From the NCBI RefSeq assembly GCF_014648655.1, contig NZ_BMRN01000001.1, positions 550,092-614,091 on the forward strand: a stretch of 64,000 bases of DNA. Reading direction: 5' to 3'. Position numbers and translations under genes: made by a program. Position 1 is the stretch's first letter. Each line of letters opens with the position of its first letter. The notes under the pieces were generated by a model, which had not been told where the DNA came from, made no database searches, and was given only the letters and a program-made list of their open reading frames with translations. Source of the DNA: Streptomyces atratus. GTDB lineage: Bacteria; Actinomycetota; Actinomycetes; Streptomycetales; Streptomycetaceae. This document shows, in pieces, positions 1 to 7,510 of the stretch.

Positions 1-25
1 CCACGGGCCGGGCAGCGGCGACCGG

Positions 26-610
26 CTACGGGCGGAGCTTGGTGCGGGAGAGCGGCAGGGCGGGGGCGATCGACCAGAGGACCTCGGCCTCGTCCTCGCC
101 CGGGTTGTCCCAGGCGTGTGCGGCGCGGGCCGAGAAGGTCGTCGAGTCACCGGCCTCCAGGAACCTGGGCTCGCCGTCCACGCTGAGGCGCAGCGTGCCG
201 CGGACCAGGTAGGCGAAGACGGTCTCGGCCTCCAGGCTGTACGCGCCGCCCGAGCCGCCGCCGGGCCGCAGGATCGTCCGCATGACCTGGACGTGACGTT
301 CCTCGGCGGGCGTGAGCAGGAACTCCTCGATGCCGTGCCCGCCCATCTCCAGCTTGGCGCCCAGGCCGCCCTTCACGACGTCCTGGTCCGGATAGTCGAA
401 GAGTGCGGCGATGCCGGTGCCCAGTGCCTCGCAGATACGGATCAGCGTCGGGACGGAGACCGAGGTCTTGCCGCGCTCGGCGAGGCTGACGAACCCCTTG
501 GTCACGCCTGCGGATTCGGCGACCTGAGCAAGCGTCAGCCCCTGTGCCAGGCGGAGCTCACGCAGCCGCGGACCGATCGTGGACATGTGGCTGTCAGGGG
601 CTTCGGGCAT
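26..610 (-). CDS. XRE-family regulator with C-terminal cupin domain
   Basis: A 194-residue DNA-binding regulator. Residues about 9-65 form a Cro/C1-type helix-turn-helix (GLTLAQVAESAGVTKGFVS is the recognition region). Residues about 100-190 form a small cupin barrel (GGSGGAYSLEAETVFAYLVRG; final strands near LEAGDSTTFSARAAHAWDN) that normally senses a small ligand. This HTH-cupin pairing commonly controls an adjacent amine, polyamine or alcohol catabolic operon. The ATG at 610 is preferred; an in-frame GTG at 670 and an ATG at 586 are alternatives, and no start has a strong ribosome site. It is divergent from the dehydrogenase/permease operon at 832, so that operon is its likely target. Ligand unknown. 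Confidence 0.88.
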   Translation of the reverse strand: MPEAPDSHMSTIGPRLRELRLAQGLTLAQVAESAGVTKGFVSLAERGKTSVSVPTLIRICEALGTGIAALFDYPDQDVVKGGLGAKLEMGGHGIEEFLLTPAEERHVQVMRTILRPGGGSGGAYSLEAETVFAYLVRGTLRLSVDGEPRFLEAGDSTTFSARAAHAWDNPGEDEAEVLWSIAPALPLSRTKLRP

Positions 611-690
611 GGCGGACACGCTACCTGTCGAGGAAGTCACGGGGAGTGGCCGGGGAGAAATGCAGGTCACAAGGGTCTTTACCCATCGAG

Positions 691-732
691 TTTAGTGCTG
701 TAAAACATTGACGAAAGTTTAATGGCGCTAAA
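691..732. promoter_or_regulatory. AT-rich dyad between divergent regulator and dehydrogenase genes
   Basis: In an otherwise GC-rich region two TTTA...TAAA elements occur: TTTAGTGCTGTAAA (691-704) and TTTAATGGCGCTAAA (718-732). Their outer arms (TTTAGTGC and GGCGCTAAA) are also inverted repeats of each other. A TTGACG at 708-713 could be a -35 box. I infer this is the operator/promoter for the XRE-cupin regulator and the dehydrogenase operon. Confidence 0.5.
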
Positions 733-831
733 CAAGGCGCCGGGCGAGGCACCGGACAAGGCCTCCTGGTGAGCTGCCGTGCCGCCCCTCCCCCCTCCCT
801 GCCCGTCCCGCACCACCCGAGGAGTAAGCCG

Positions 832-1980
832 ATGAGCTCCCCGTCCTACCGAGCGAGCACCGCACGCACCGTGCGCGGCGTCGTCTTCCGCTCCCCTGGG
901 CAGGAGGTGACCGTCACCGACGTCACTCTGGCCCCGCCCGGCCCCGGAGAGGTCGAGGTCGCCGTCGCGGCGGCCGGTGTCTGCCACTCCGACCTGCATG
1001 TCATCCGCGGCGAGTGGGACCACCCCACCCCGGTCGTGATGGGACACGAGGGCTCGGGCGTGGTCACCGCGCTCGGCGAGGGCGTCACCGGTCTCGTACC
1101 CGGCGACCATGTCGTCCTGTCCTGGGTCCCGTCCTGCGGCACCTGCCGCTTCTGCGTCTCCGGGCGCCCGGCCGCGTGCAGCCTGGTCGCCGAGGTCGTG
1201 GCGCCCGGCGGGGTGCTGTACGACGGCACCAGCCGGCTCTCGGTCGACGGCGAGCGGGCCCACCACTACCTGGGCGTCTCCTCGTTCGCCGAGCGCGTCG
1301 TGGTCCCCGCCTCCGGCGCCGTCAAGGTGCGCAGGGACGCACCCCTCGATGTGATCGCCCTGGTCGGCTGCGCCATCGCCACCGGTGTCGGCGCGGTCCG
1401 CAACACCGCGGGCGTCGAGGCCGGGGCCACCGTCGCCGTCATCGGCTGCGGCGGCGTGGGCCTGTCCTGTGTGCAGGGCGCCCGGCTGGCGAAGGCCGGC
1501 CGCATCGTCGCCGTCGACGTCGTCCCCGAGAAGCTGGAGCTGGCCCGCCGGCTCGGTGCGACGGACGCGGTCGACGCGCGTGACGGCGATGTCGTCGAGG
1601 CGCTGCGGGCCCTGGTCCCGGAGGGCCTCGACTACGTGTTCGACGCCATCGGCAAGATCGAGACCACTGAGCAGTCCATCGCGGCGCTCGGCCAGGGCGG
1701 TGCCGCCGTCATCGTCGGTCTGCCGCCGACCGGCCGCACCGCACGCTTCGACCCGCTCGCGCTCGCCGAGGCCGACCAGCGCATTCTCGGCTCGAACTAC
1801 GGCTCGGTCGACGCCGCTCGCGACATCCCGGATCTGGTGGACCTCGTGGTGTCGGGTGAACTCGACGTGGAATCGATGATCTCGGCACGGCGCCCGCTGG
1901 ACGAGGCGGCCGACGCACTGGCCGACCTCGCCGCCGGGCACGCCCTGCGTCAGCTGCTGATGATGGAGGACCGGACATGA
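832..1980 (+). CDS. Zinc-dependent MDR alcohol dehydrogenase
   Basis: A 382-residue medium-chain dehydrogenase/reductase that should oxidise an alcohol with NAD(P)+. The catalytic zinc site is visible in CHSDLHVIRGEW and GHEGSGVV, a structural zinc Cys cluster in PSCGTCRFCVSGRPAACS, and the Rossmann nucleotide motif in VIGCGGVGLSCVQGA. Length and order fit class III-like MDR enzymes. The ATG at 832 is chosen because GAGGAG lies at 819-824, seven bases upstream; an upstream in-frame start at 769 has no such site. Its stop overlaps the permease start by four bases (ATGA), so the two are co-translated. The substrate is not readable from sequence; with the permease, catabolism of an imported amine or amino alcohol is a reasonable inference. 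Confidence 0.92.
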   Translation: MSSPSYRASTARTVRGVVFRSPGQEVTVTDVTLAPPGPGEVEVAVAAAGVCHSDLHVIRGEWDHPTPVVMGHEGSGVVTALGEGVTGLVPGDHVVLSWVPSCGTCRFCVSGRPAACSLVAEVVAPGGVLYDGTSRLSVDGERAHHYLGVSSFAERVVVPASGAVKVRRDAPLDVIALVGCAIATGVGAVRNTAGVEAGATVAVIGCGGVGLSCVQGARLAKAGRIVAVDVVPEKLELARRLGATDAVDARDGDVVEALRALVPEGLDYVFDAIGKIETTEQSIAALGQGGAAVIVGLPPTGRTARFDPLALAEADQRILGSNYGSVDAARDIPDLVDLVVSGELDVESMISARRPLDEAADALADLAAGHALRQLLMMEDRT

Positions 1981-3407
1981 GCACCGCCGGAAAGCAGGCC
2001 GCGCCCAAAAAACCTGCCGACGGGCTGGCCCACCGCTCCGTCTCCACGTTCGAGGTCGGCGCGCAGAGCGTCGCGAATGTCGCGCCCAGCGCCGTCATCG
2101 CGTTCGCCCCCGCCAGCATGGCGGCGTCCGCGGGCAACGGCGCCTGGTTCTCGTTCTTCCTGGCCATGGCCGCCGTCCTCGCCATCGCCTACTGCATCTG
2201 TGTCTTCGCCCGCAGGCGCGCCGGGGTCGGTTCGCTGTACGCCTTCTCCCGGCTCTCGCTCGGGGCGCCCGGCTCCTTCGTGACCGGCTGGGCCCTGCTC
2301 ATCGGCGCGGTGTGCATCGGCTCGGGTTCGCTCGCGGGCGCCGGTTACTACACGGCGCGCGCCCTCGACCAGATCGGCATCGGGCTCTTCACCGGGATCC
2401 CCGGCCAGATCCTGCTCGATGTGCTGCTGGCCGCCGTCGCGATCCGGCTGACGATCGCCAGTGTGCGGACGGCGGCACGCGTCGCCTCCGTACTGGAGGT
2501 CGTGTCGATCGTCCTCATCGTCGTCGTGCTGGTCCCCGCCTTCTTCAAGAGCGGGAACATCATCGACACCGAGCAGCTGAGCCTGAGCGGTTCCACCTTC
2601 GACGGTGTCGTCTTCGCCGTGGTGCTGGGTGTGCTCGGCTTCGTCGGTTTCGAGGGGGCCGCATCGCTCGGGGCCGAGGCCACCGACCCGTACAGGGCGA
2701 TCCCCCGCTCGGTGATGGGCAGTGCGGTGCTGGCCGGGGTGCTCTACATGTTCGCCACGTACGCGCAGGTTGCCGGGTTCGGTGGGGCGGACGCCCTGGC
2801 GAGGAGTTCCGACCCGATGGACGAGCTGGCGGAGCTGTCGGGTCTCGGCTTCCTGAAGTTCTTCCTGCACGCGGGCTTCGCGGCCTCGTTCGTGGCCGTG
2901 GTGATGGCCTGCATCACCGTCGCCGCCCGCCTGCTGTTCGGGATGGCGAAGGAAGGTGTGATGCCCGCCCGGCTCGGTGTCGCCCACCCCCGCCACCGGA
3001 CCCCGTCCGTGGCGATCTGGGCCGTCGCCCCGTTCGTGGCCCTGCCCGCGGTGTTCGTGGTCGGCGCCGGGACCGAGCCGCTGAACGCGACGTCGTACAT
3101 CGACACGATCGGCGTCTTCGGCTACATGCTCAGCTACACCCTGGTGTGTCTGGCCGCGCCGTTGTTCGTGCGCCGGATCGGGGCCCGCGGTCTGCTCGTC
3201 ACGTGGGGCCTGGGACTGATCGGCGCCGCCGCGATGATCTACGTCTTCTACCGCAACCTGTGGCCCGTCCCGGCCTGGCCGCTGAACGTGCTGCCGTATG
3301 TGTTCGTGGGCGCGCTGGTCGTCGGTGTCGTCGGCTTCGCCGTGCTGCGGGTGCGGAAGCCGGAAGTCGCCGAACGCGCGGGAACGTTCGCGGACGATCT
3401 GGACTGA
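1977..3407 (+). CDS. APC-superfamily amino acid/amine permease
   Basis: A 476-residue integral membrane protein with about 12 hydrophobic helices, resembling the amino acid-polyamine-organocation transporters. Helix 1 begins around residue 28 (SVANVAPSAVIAFAPASMA) and carries the unwound-helix type substrate region. GFVGFEGAASLGAEATDP near residue 215 matches the conserved helix 6 FEG region of the family. The start overlaps the dehydrogenase stop (ATGA), so the genes form one operon, probably supplying the substrate oxidised by that enzyme. A strong hairpin follows the stop. Exact substrate unknown. Confidence 0.9.
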   Translation: MSTAGKQAAPKKPADGLAHRSVSTFEVGAQSVANVAPSAVIAFAPASMAASAGNGAWFSFFLAMAAVLAIAYCICVFARRRAGVGSLYAFSRLSLGAPGSFVTGWALLIGAVCIGSGSLAGAGYYTARALDQIGIGLFTGIPGQILLDVLLAAVAIRLTIASVRTAARVASVLEVVSIVLIVVVLVPAFFKSGNIIDTEQLSLSGSTFDGVVFAVVLGVLGFVGFEGAASLGAEATDPYRAIPRSVMGSAVLAGVLYMFATYAQVAGFGGADALARSSDPMDELAELSGLGFLKFFLHAGFAASFVAVVMACITVAARLLFGMAKEGVMPARLGVAHPRHRTPSVAIWAVAPFVALPAVFVVGAGTEPLNATSYIDTIGVFGYMLSYTLVCLAAPLFVRRIGARGLLVTWGLGLIGAAAMIYVFYRNLWPVPAWPLNVLPYVFVGALVVGVVGFAVLRVRKPEVAERAGTFADDLD

Positions 3408-3426
3408 TCCCGGACCGCCTCTCCCC

Positions 3427-3467
3427 GATGCCCGGCCCCCCGCACCCCGCGGGCGGCGCCGGGCATC
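3427..3467 (+). terminator. Hairpin terminator after the APC permease
   Basis: GATGCCCGGC (3427-3436) pairs perfectly with GCCGGGCATC (3458-3467) twenty bases after the permease stop. No U-tract follows, as is usual for Streptomyces terminators. Confidence 0.6.
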
Positions 3468-3472
3468 GCTCG

Positions 3473-3501
3473 TTGGGCCCGACTTTGGGGCCAAGGGCCC
3501 A
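3473..3501. promoter_or_regulatory. TTGGGCCC repeat site upstream of pilin-headed gene
   Basis: TTGGGCCC (3473-3480), four bases, TTGGGGCC (3485-3492), then an inverted GGGCCCA (3495-3501). The same 12-bp-spaced pair occurs upstream of the Flp pilin gene at 30778-30797 on the other strand, and related copies lie at 10854-10884. Shared regulation is an inference; the 8-mer alone is expected several times by chance at this GC content. Confidence 0.35.
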
Positions 3502-3596
3502 GGTCACCCGGCCTGTAGACCCGTACGCTCACGCCCACACCCGAATGCAGAACTGCGGGCACAGGCATGGCAAGTGAGCGTCGGAGAGGAAGAACC

Positions 3597-5594
3597 GTGA
3601 CTGGTGGCGGGGGCTGGGGAAGCGGAAGCGCGGGCCACATACCACCGGGGGGCGGGGGTGGTGGTTCCGGCGCGAGCGGGGGCGCTTTCTTCGCACTGAC
3701 CCGTAGTTGGGCCGCCGGTGCCCTGGTCTACATCGCCGCCGGATATCTGGTGTCGCGCGGACTCGTCGAGATGCTCGCCACCGACGAACGGCTCACGTCC
3801 TTCGGCTGGCGCCTCGCCCTGCTGCACGTACCGAACGTCATCACGACCGTGCTCACGGTCCTGGCATCGGCCCGCGTCCTGCCCGACGAACAGCGCGAGT
3901 CCCGCCTTCTGACACTGCTCGCCTCTCTGGGTGTTCCGCTGGCCGCGCTCGCCTACGGATTCGCCGTGTCCTGGCATCTCGTGGGCTTCGAGGGCACGTT
4001 GATGCCGCTCGTCTCGCTCGTGACCGGTTCGGCCGTGGGGCTGGCCGTCGACCGGCTGCTGGACGACCGCGAGGAACAGGCACCCGCGCCGTACCACCCG
4101 TACTCCTGGCGGGACGGCGGAGCCACCGCGATGGAGTACCTCGGGGTGATCGTCCTCGTCGTCACGATGATCGGCGCGATGGCGATGGCGGGTGTCGGCG
4201 GGCAGATCGGGGAACGCATCCGCTGTGCGATCAATTCGATGGGCGGCGGCGGTGCCGGCTGCTCCACCGGCGGCGGGGACACCACCGCGAAGCCGAAGAC
4301 GGACGCCGACTACGAGCCCAAGATGTGCCAGGTCTCCAGCATCTCCGACACCGTCGGCGACAAGGTCAAGATCGGCTGGTTCGAGTGGGGCAACGAGTAC
4401 GGCTTCCAGCAGAAGGTCAGCCAGGCCAAGACGGACGTGAACGAGGACGGCAAGGTCGATGAGAACGACAAGCTGGTCTACATGACGTTCACGGACGCCG
4501 CCTCGGCGGGCGCCACCGCCAGCACCCCCGGCGTCAAGCTCGGCAAACTGGGCAAGGCCGATGTGGACGTCGGCGGCGGCATCAAGATCACCAACGGTGA
4601 CACCTGGGTCTTCAAGAGCGAGGAGGACGCCAAGAAGATGCGGGACGACATCGAGGAAATGAAGATGTGGGAGACCTCCACCAAGTACAGCGGCGGCTAC
4701 GGCGGCGGCTGGTACTCCGGGATGAAGTGGGCCGACAAGAAGAAGGACGTCGAGAGCAAGATCGGTGACAAGAAGATCTCGTACTCGACCGTCGGCCTCA
4801 ATGTGTACGCGGACGGCGGCCTCTCCATCAGCGCGGGCGACGAGACCAAACTCGGTGCCAAGCTCGGCGGCAAGGCCAAGTTCTCCCCCGAGGTGACCAT
4901 CACCAAGGACGACGTCAACGGCAACGAGTCGTACACGTACACCGCCAAGCTCGAACTGGAGGGCAAGGTCGGCGGTTCGGCCGGTCCGCTCGGCGGCACG
5001 GCCGCCGCGAAGGACAGCCGGACCGGGGCGATCACCGTCACCCGCGACCAGAAGACCGGCAAGATCGTCCGCATCGACATGACCCAGACCGTCGAGGGCG
5101 GCTCCACGTCCGACAAGGGCGACATCAGCGGCGACAACGGCAAGAAGGACGGCGACAAGCGCGGCGGCAAGGTCAGCGGCACCGACTCCTCCGGCGAGAC
5201 CGGCATCGAGGTCCTGACGAACTCGATCGTCTTCGGCAAGGACACCGACAAGGCCACCGAGGACAAGCGGGCCGTCGCCGAGCAGTGGCTGGACGGCTCC
5301 GGCAACAACACCGCCCCGTTCGAGTACATGTTCGGCGACCACTCCATGCAGCAGAAGCCCTCCGGAACCGACCCGTTCGACCAGCTGATGTTCCAGGACG
5401 GCCTGTCGAGCACCATGAAGTACCACGGTGAGACGGACGCCCAGGAGTTCGGCTTCGAGGTCTCGCTCGGCATGAGTCTCGGATTCTCCATCTCGGACGA
5501 GCACAAGAAGGAGACACTGACCGACGCGCAGTTCCTCGGGGCTCCGCAGGGCGACAAGCGCTCGTACCTTCCGTACAGCTACTGCGCGAAGTAG
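3597..5594 (+). CDS. Pilin-headed large secreted protein, unknown effector-like C-terminus
   Basis: A 665-residue protein with a modular start nearly identical in layout to the toxin at 7511-9955. A Gly-rich tip (1-30) is followed by about four membrane segments (35-55, 72-92, 103-126, 134-150), then a basic/polar cytoplasmic stretch and, at 175-183, the class III prepilin-like motif GATAMEYLG. The Flp-type hydrophobic helix follows (183-202). About 460 mostly polar residues rich in Lys, Asp, Gly and Thr come next, presumably outside the cell. I do not recognise the C-terminal domain; its tail ends in RSYLPYSYCAK. The GTG at 3597 is chosen over ATG 3567 because GGAGAGGAAG lies 5-10 bases upstream. 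It is followed by a lipoprotein and a DUF3592 gene, which could be accessory or protective partners. Confidence 0.8.
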   Translation: MTGGGGWGSGSAGHIPPGGGGGGSGASGGAFFALTRSWAAGALVYIAAGYLVSRGLVEMLATDERLTSFGWRLALLHVPNVITTVLTVLASARVLPDEQRESRLLTLLASLGVPLAALAYGFAVSWHLVGFEGTLMPLVSLVTGSAVGLAVDRLLDDREEQAPAPYHPYSWRDGGATAMEYLGVIVLVVTMIGAMAMAGVGGQIGERIRCAINSMGGGGAGCSTGGGDTTAKPKTDADYEPKMCQVSSISDTVGDKVKIGWFEWGNEYGFQQKVSQAKTDVNEDGKVDENDKLVYMTFTDAASAGATASTPGVKLGKLGKADVDVGGGIKITNGDTWVFKSEEDAKKMRDDIEEMKMWETSTKYSGGYGGGWYSGMKWADKKKDVESKIGDKKISYSTVGLNVYADGGLSISAGDETKLGAKLGGKAKFSPEVTITKDDVNGNESYTYTAKLELEGKVGGSAGPLGGTAAAKDSRTGAITVTRDQKTGKIVRIDMTQTVEGGSTSDKGDISGDNGKKDGDKRGGKVSGTDSSGETGIEVLTNSIVFGKDTDKATEDKRAVAEQWLDGSGNNTAPFEYMFGDHSMQQKPSGTDPFDQLMFQDGLSSTMKYHGETDAQEFGFEVSLGMSLGFSISDEHKKETLTDAQFLGAPQGDKRSYLPYSYCAK

Positions 5595-5655
5595 TTCGTA
5601 CATCAAGTACGGCTACGGTACGCAGCAACCACGCACGACGACGAGGCGATAGGCG

Positions 5656-6240
5656 ATGACGACGACGATGAAGATGTCCCGGGCAATCGGCGCAGCTGCT
5701 GCCGCCGCCATCGGCCTCGCCCTGCTCACCGGCTGCGGCGCCGACGCCGCCGCGGTCCCGGAGGGCTGGGGCAAGCTCGACACCAAGAGCCTCTCCGTCG
5801 GCTACCCCGAGAACAAGGGCTACAAGGAGCAGCCCGCCTCCGACCGCGCCAAGGCCAACGCCGCCGTCGCGCTGAAGGAGGAGGGCGGGCTGCGCACCGG
5901 CATGGTCTCCGTGCAGCTCGACTTCGCCACGGGCGTGGACGACGCCGGTGAGGCGGCGGCTGCGGCGGGTGCCGGTATCGGTCTCGGGGCGACCCGCAAG
6001 GAGACCTCGGACGTGCGACTGGCGGGTGCGGAGAGCGCCCGCGAGGCGCGCAGGATCGACTACGAGTTCACGTCCAGTGGCAAGGAGCAGACCCCGGCGC
6101 CGGGCACCGAGATGACGGGCGTCGTGGTGGCGGGCGTCGATTCGAAGGACGTGCCGTTCGCGGTCCGGATCAATGCGGTGAAGGGCTCGCTGAGCCGGCA
6201 GGACCTCGACGCCTTCGTCGAGTCGATCACCGTCAAGTAG
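5656..6240 (+). CDS. Small secreted lipoprotein next to the pilin-headed gene
   Basis: A 194-residue putative lipoprotein. The first 26 residues are a signal peptide with a lipobox LLTGC, so the mature protein should be anchored at Cys on the outer face of the membrane. The rest is a hydrophilic, probably alpha/beta domain with no catalytic motif I recognise (VPEGWGKLDTKSLSVGYPE; later GVVVAGVDSKDVPFAVRIN). It starts 61 bases after the pilin-headed gene and is probably co-transcribed. Its position matches that of an immunity or chaperone-like accessory lipoprotein, but that role is only inferred from location. Confidence 0.75.
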   Translation: MTTTMKMSRAIGAAAAAAIGLALLTGCGADAAAVPEGWGKLDTKSLSVGYPENKGYKEQPASDRAKANAAVALKEEGGLRTGMVSVQLDFATGVDDAGEAAAAAGAGIGLGATRKETSDVRLAGAESAREARRIDYEFTSSGKEQTPAPGTEMTGVVVAGVDSKDVPFAVRINAVKGSLSRQDLDAFVESITVK

Positions 6241-6260
6241 CGGATCAGGGGCGCTCGTTC

Positions 6261-6710
6261 ATGCAGATCCTGCCCGGCGGCACGGCCACGTTCGTGCTTC
6301 TGTCCGGCCTGTTCCTCGGCGCGTTCGCCGTCCGCTCGGCGCTGCGTCTGCATCGGGTGCTGCGGCTGGTCCGGCACGGCGAACACGCCGAGGGCCGGTG
6401 CGCGGACCGCCGGACGGTCGACCGGGGGCCGGGCATGGACCGGAGTTACGTCACCGAGTACGTCTTCGCGTTCCGTACCCGCGACGGCCGCGACATCGAA
6501 TTCACCGACCATGCCCCGGGGCCGTTCGGCTTCGAGGTCGGGGCGCCGGTGCGGGTCAGCTACGACCCGGCGGCCCCGTCGAAGCACGCCACGGTGGCGG
6601 GCCCGGGGGCGTGGGGGCCGGTGGTGATGCCCGCGGTGTTCGCGGTCGTGCTGGGGGTGTTCGCCGTGGGGCTGCTGGTCGGGTTCGCGGCGATGCGGGG
6701 GTGGCTCTGA
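6261..6710 (+). CDS. DUF3592-like membrane protein
   Basis: A 149-residue protein with one N-terminal membrane helix (about 8-25), a central soluble beta-rich domain with the DUF3592-like pattern (EGRCADRR...YVFAFRTRDGRDIEF...VRVSYDPAAPSKH) and a C-terminal membrane helix (about 118-143). It follows the lipoprotein by 20 bases, so the three genes 3597-6710 probably form one unit. Biochemical function of the family is unknown. The convergent immunity gene ends 14 bases after its stop. Confidence 0.75.
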   Translation: MQILPGGTATFVLLSGLFLGAFAVRSALRLHRVLRLVRHGEHAEGRCADRRTVDRGPGMDRSYVTEYVFAFRTRDGRDIEFTDHAPGPFGFEVGAPVRVSYDPAAPSKHATVAGPGAWGPVVMPAVFAVVLGVFAVGLLVGFAAMRGWL

Positions 6711-6724
6711 CGGGCGTGCCGGCG

Positions 6725-7453
6725 TCAGAACCTGTCCCGGTCGTACGGCTCCGGGATCGGCTCCAGTGCCCCGGCCGCCCGCAGTTCCCTGTTGGCCTCG
6801 ACGATCGCCTCGACGCTCGGCGCGGCCGTACCGCCCCGGGTGAGGTCGATGACCAGGCCGCCCGCCGCGGTACGGGTGTACGTGCCGTCGAGCCCTTCGG
6901 GTGCCGACGCGGCCCGCCCGGCGGAGAGATAGACCGCCCGGCCGCAGCGAGGATGGGAATTCTCGAGGTCGAACTCATCGGACACGGCCCGGTACTCGGA
7001 CTTGTTGTACACCTGGCCGGCGTCGATGTCCCAGGCCTCGGCAATGACGCGAAGCATCTCGGGGGTGCGCCGGATCACCTCTGCCGATTCCTCCACCTCG
7101 CGGGAGCGGAAGGTGACCGCGAGGGAGTTCGTGACCCACTGGGAAGTGCCACCTGCGTGAACGGCCACGGTCACACGCGGCATCCCCGGGTTCTGCGCCC
7201 AGAGTGAGGACGTCATTCCGATCACGCCGATGTCCGGTGCCACGTTCTTCCGCTCGATGTAGGCGGTCAGAGTATCGACCGAAGGTTCCAGAACGGGGTC
7301 CGAAGCAACCCCGTCCTCCGCCTCGTGCCACCCGTCGAACGTCGGACCGTCAATACCCTTGAGTCCGTTCAAAGTAGTGAGCCAGCGTCCGGCAATCGCT
7401 GATGTGCTCTCTTCGCGGACGCCCCACAGGCCGTTGGCCACGACGTACAACAC
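6725..7453 (-). CDS. Probable immunity protein for the adjacent REase-fold toxin
   Basis: A 242-residue soluble protein with no signal peptide, beginning GVREESTSAIAGRWL and containing FDGWHEAE. It starts (GTG 7453, preceded by GAAGGGAAA) 57 bases after the toxin stop on the same strand, which is the standard toxin-immunity arrangement. The sequence resembles the immunity family usually found beside Tox-REase-5 toxins (I believe Imm52), but this rests on recall of the pattern and context. It would act in the cytoplasm by binding the toxin domain. The end is rich in Arg/Glu (ELRAAGALEPIPEPYDRDRF). Confidence 0.72.
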   Translation of the reverse strand: MLYVVANGLWGVREESTSAIAGRWLTTLNGLKGIDGPTFDGWHEAEDGVASDPVLEPSVDTLTAYIERKNVAPDIGVIGMTSSLWAQNPGMPRVTVAVHAGGTSQWVTNSLAVTFRSREVEESAEVIRRTPEMLRVIAEAWDIDAGQVYNKSEYRAVSDEFDLENSHPRCGRAVYLSAGRAASAPEGLDGTYTRTAAGGLVIDLTRGGTAAPSVEAIVEANRELRAAGALEPIPEPYDRDRF

Positions 7454-7510
7454 GGCTTTCCCTTCAGCCTTGCTTCCCGTTCCGCTTGCCCGGTCCTCGG
7501 CCGCCCGTAC

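Noticed and set aside
1950..3494. Long minus-strand open frame opposite the permease (514 codons)
   Set aside because: Low-complexity Arg/Gly/Asp/His-rich translation typical of the antisense frame of a GC-rich gene; the plus-strand permease has clear family motifs.
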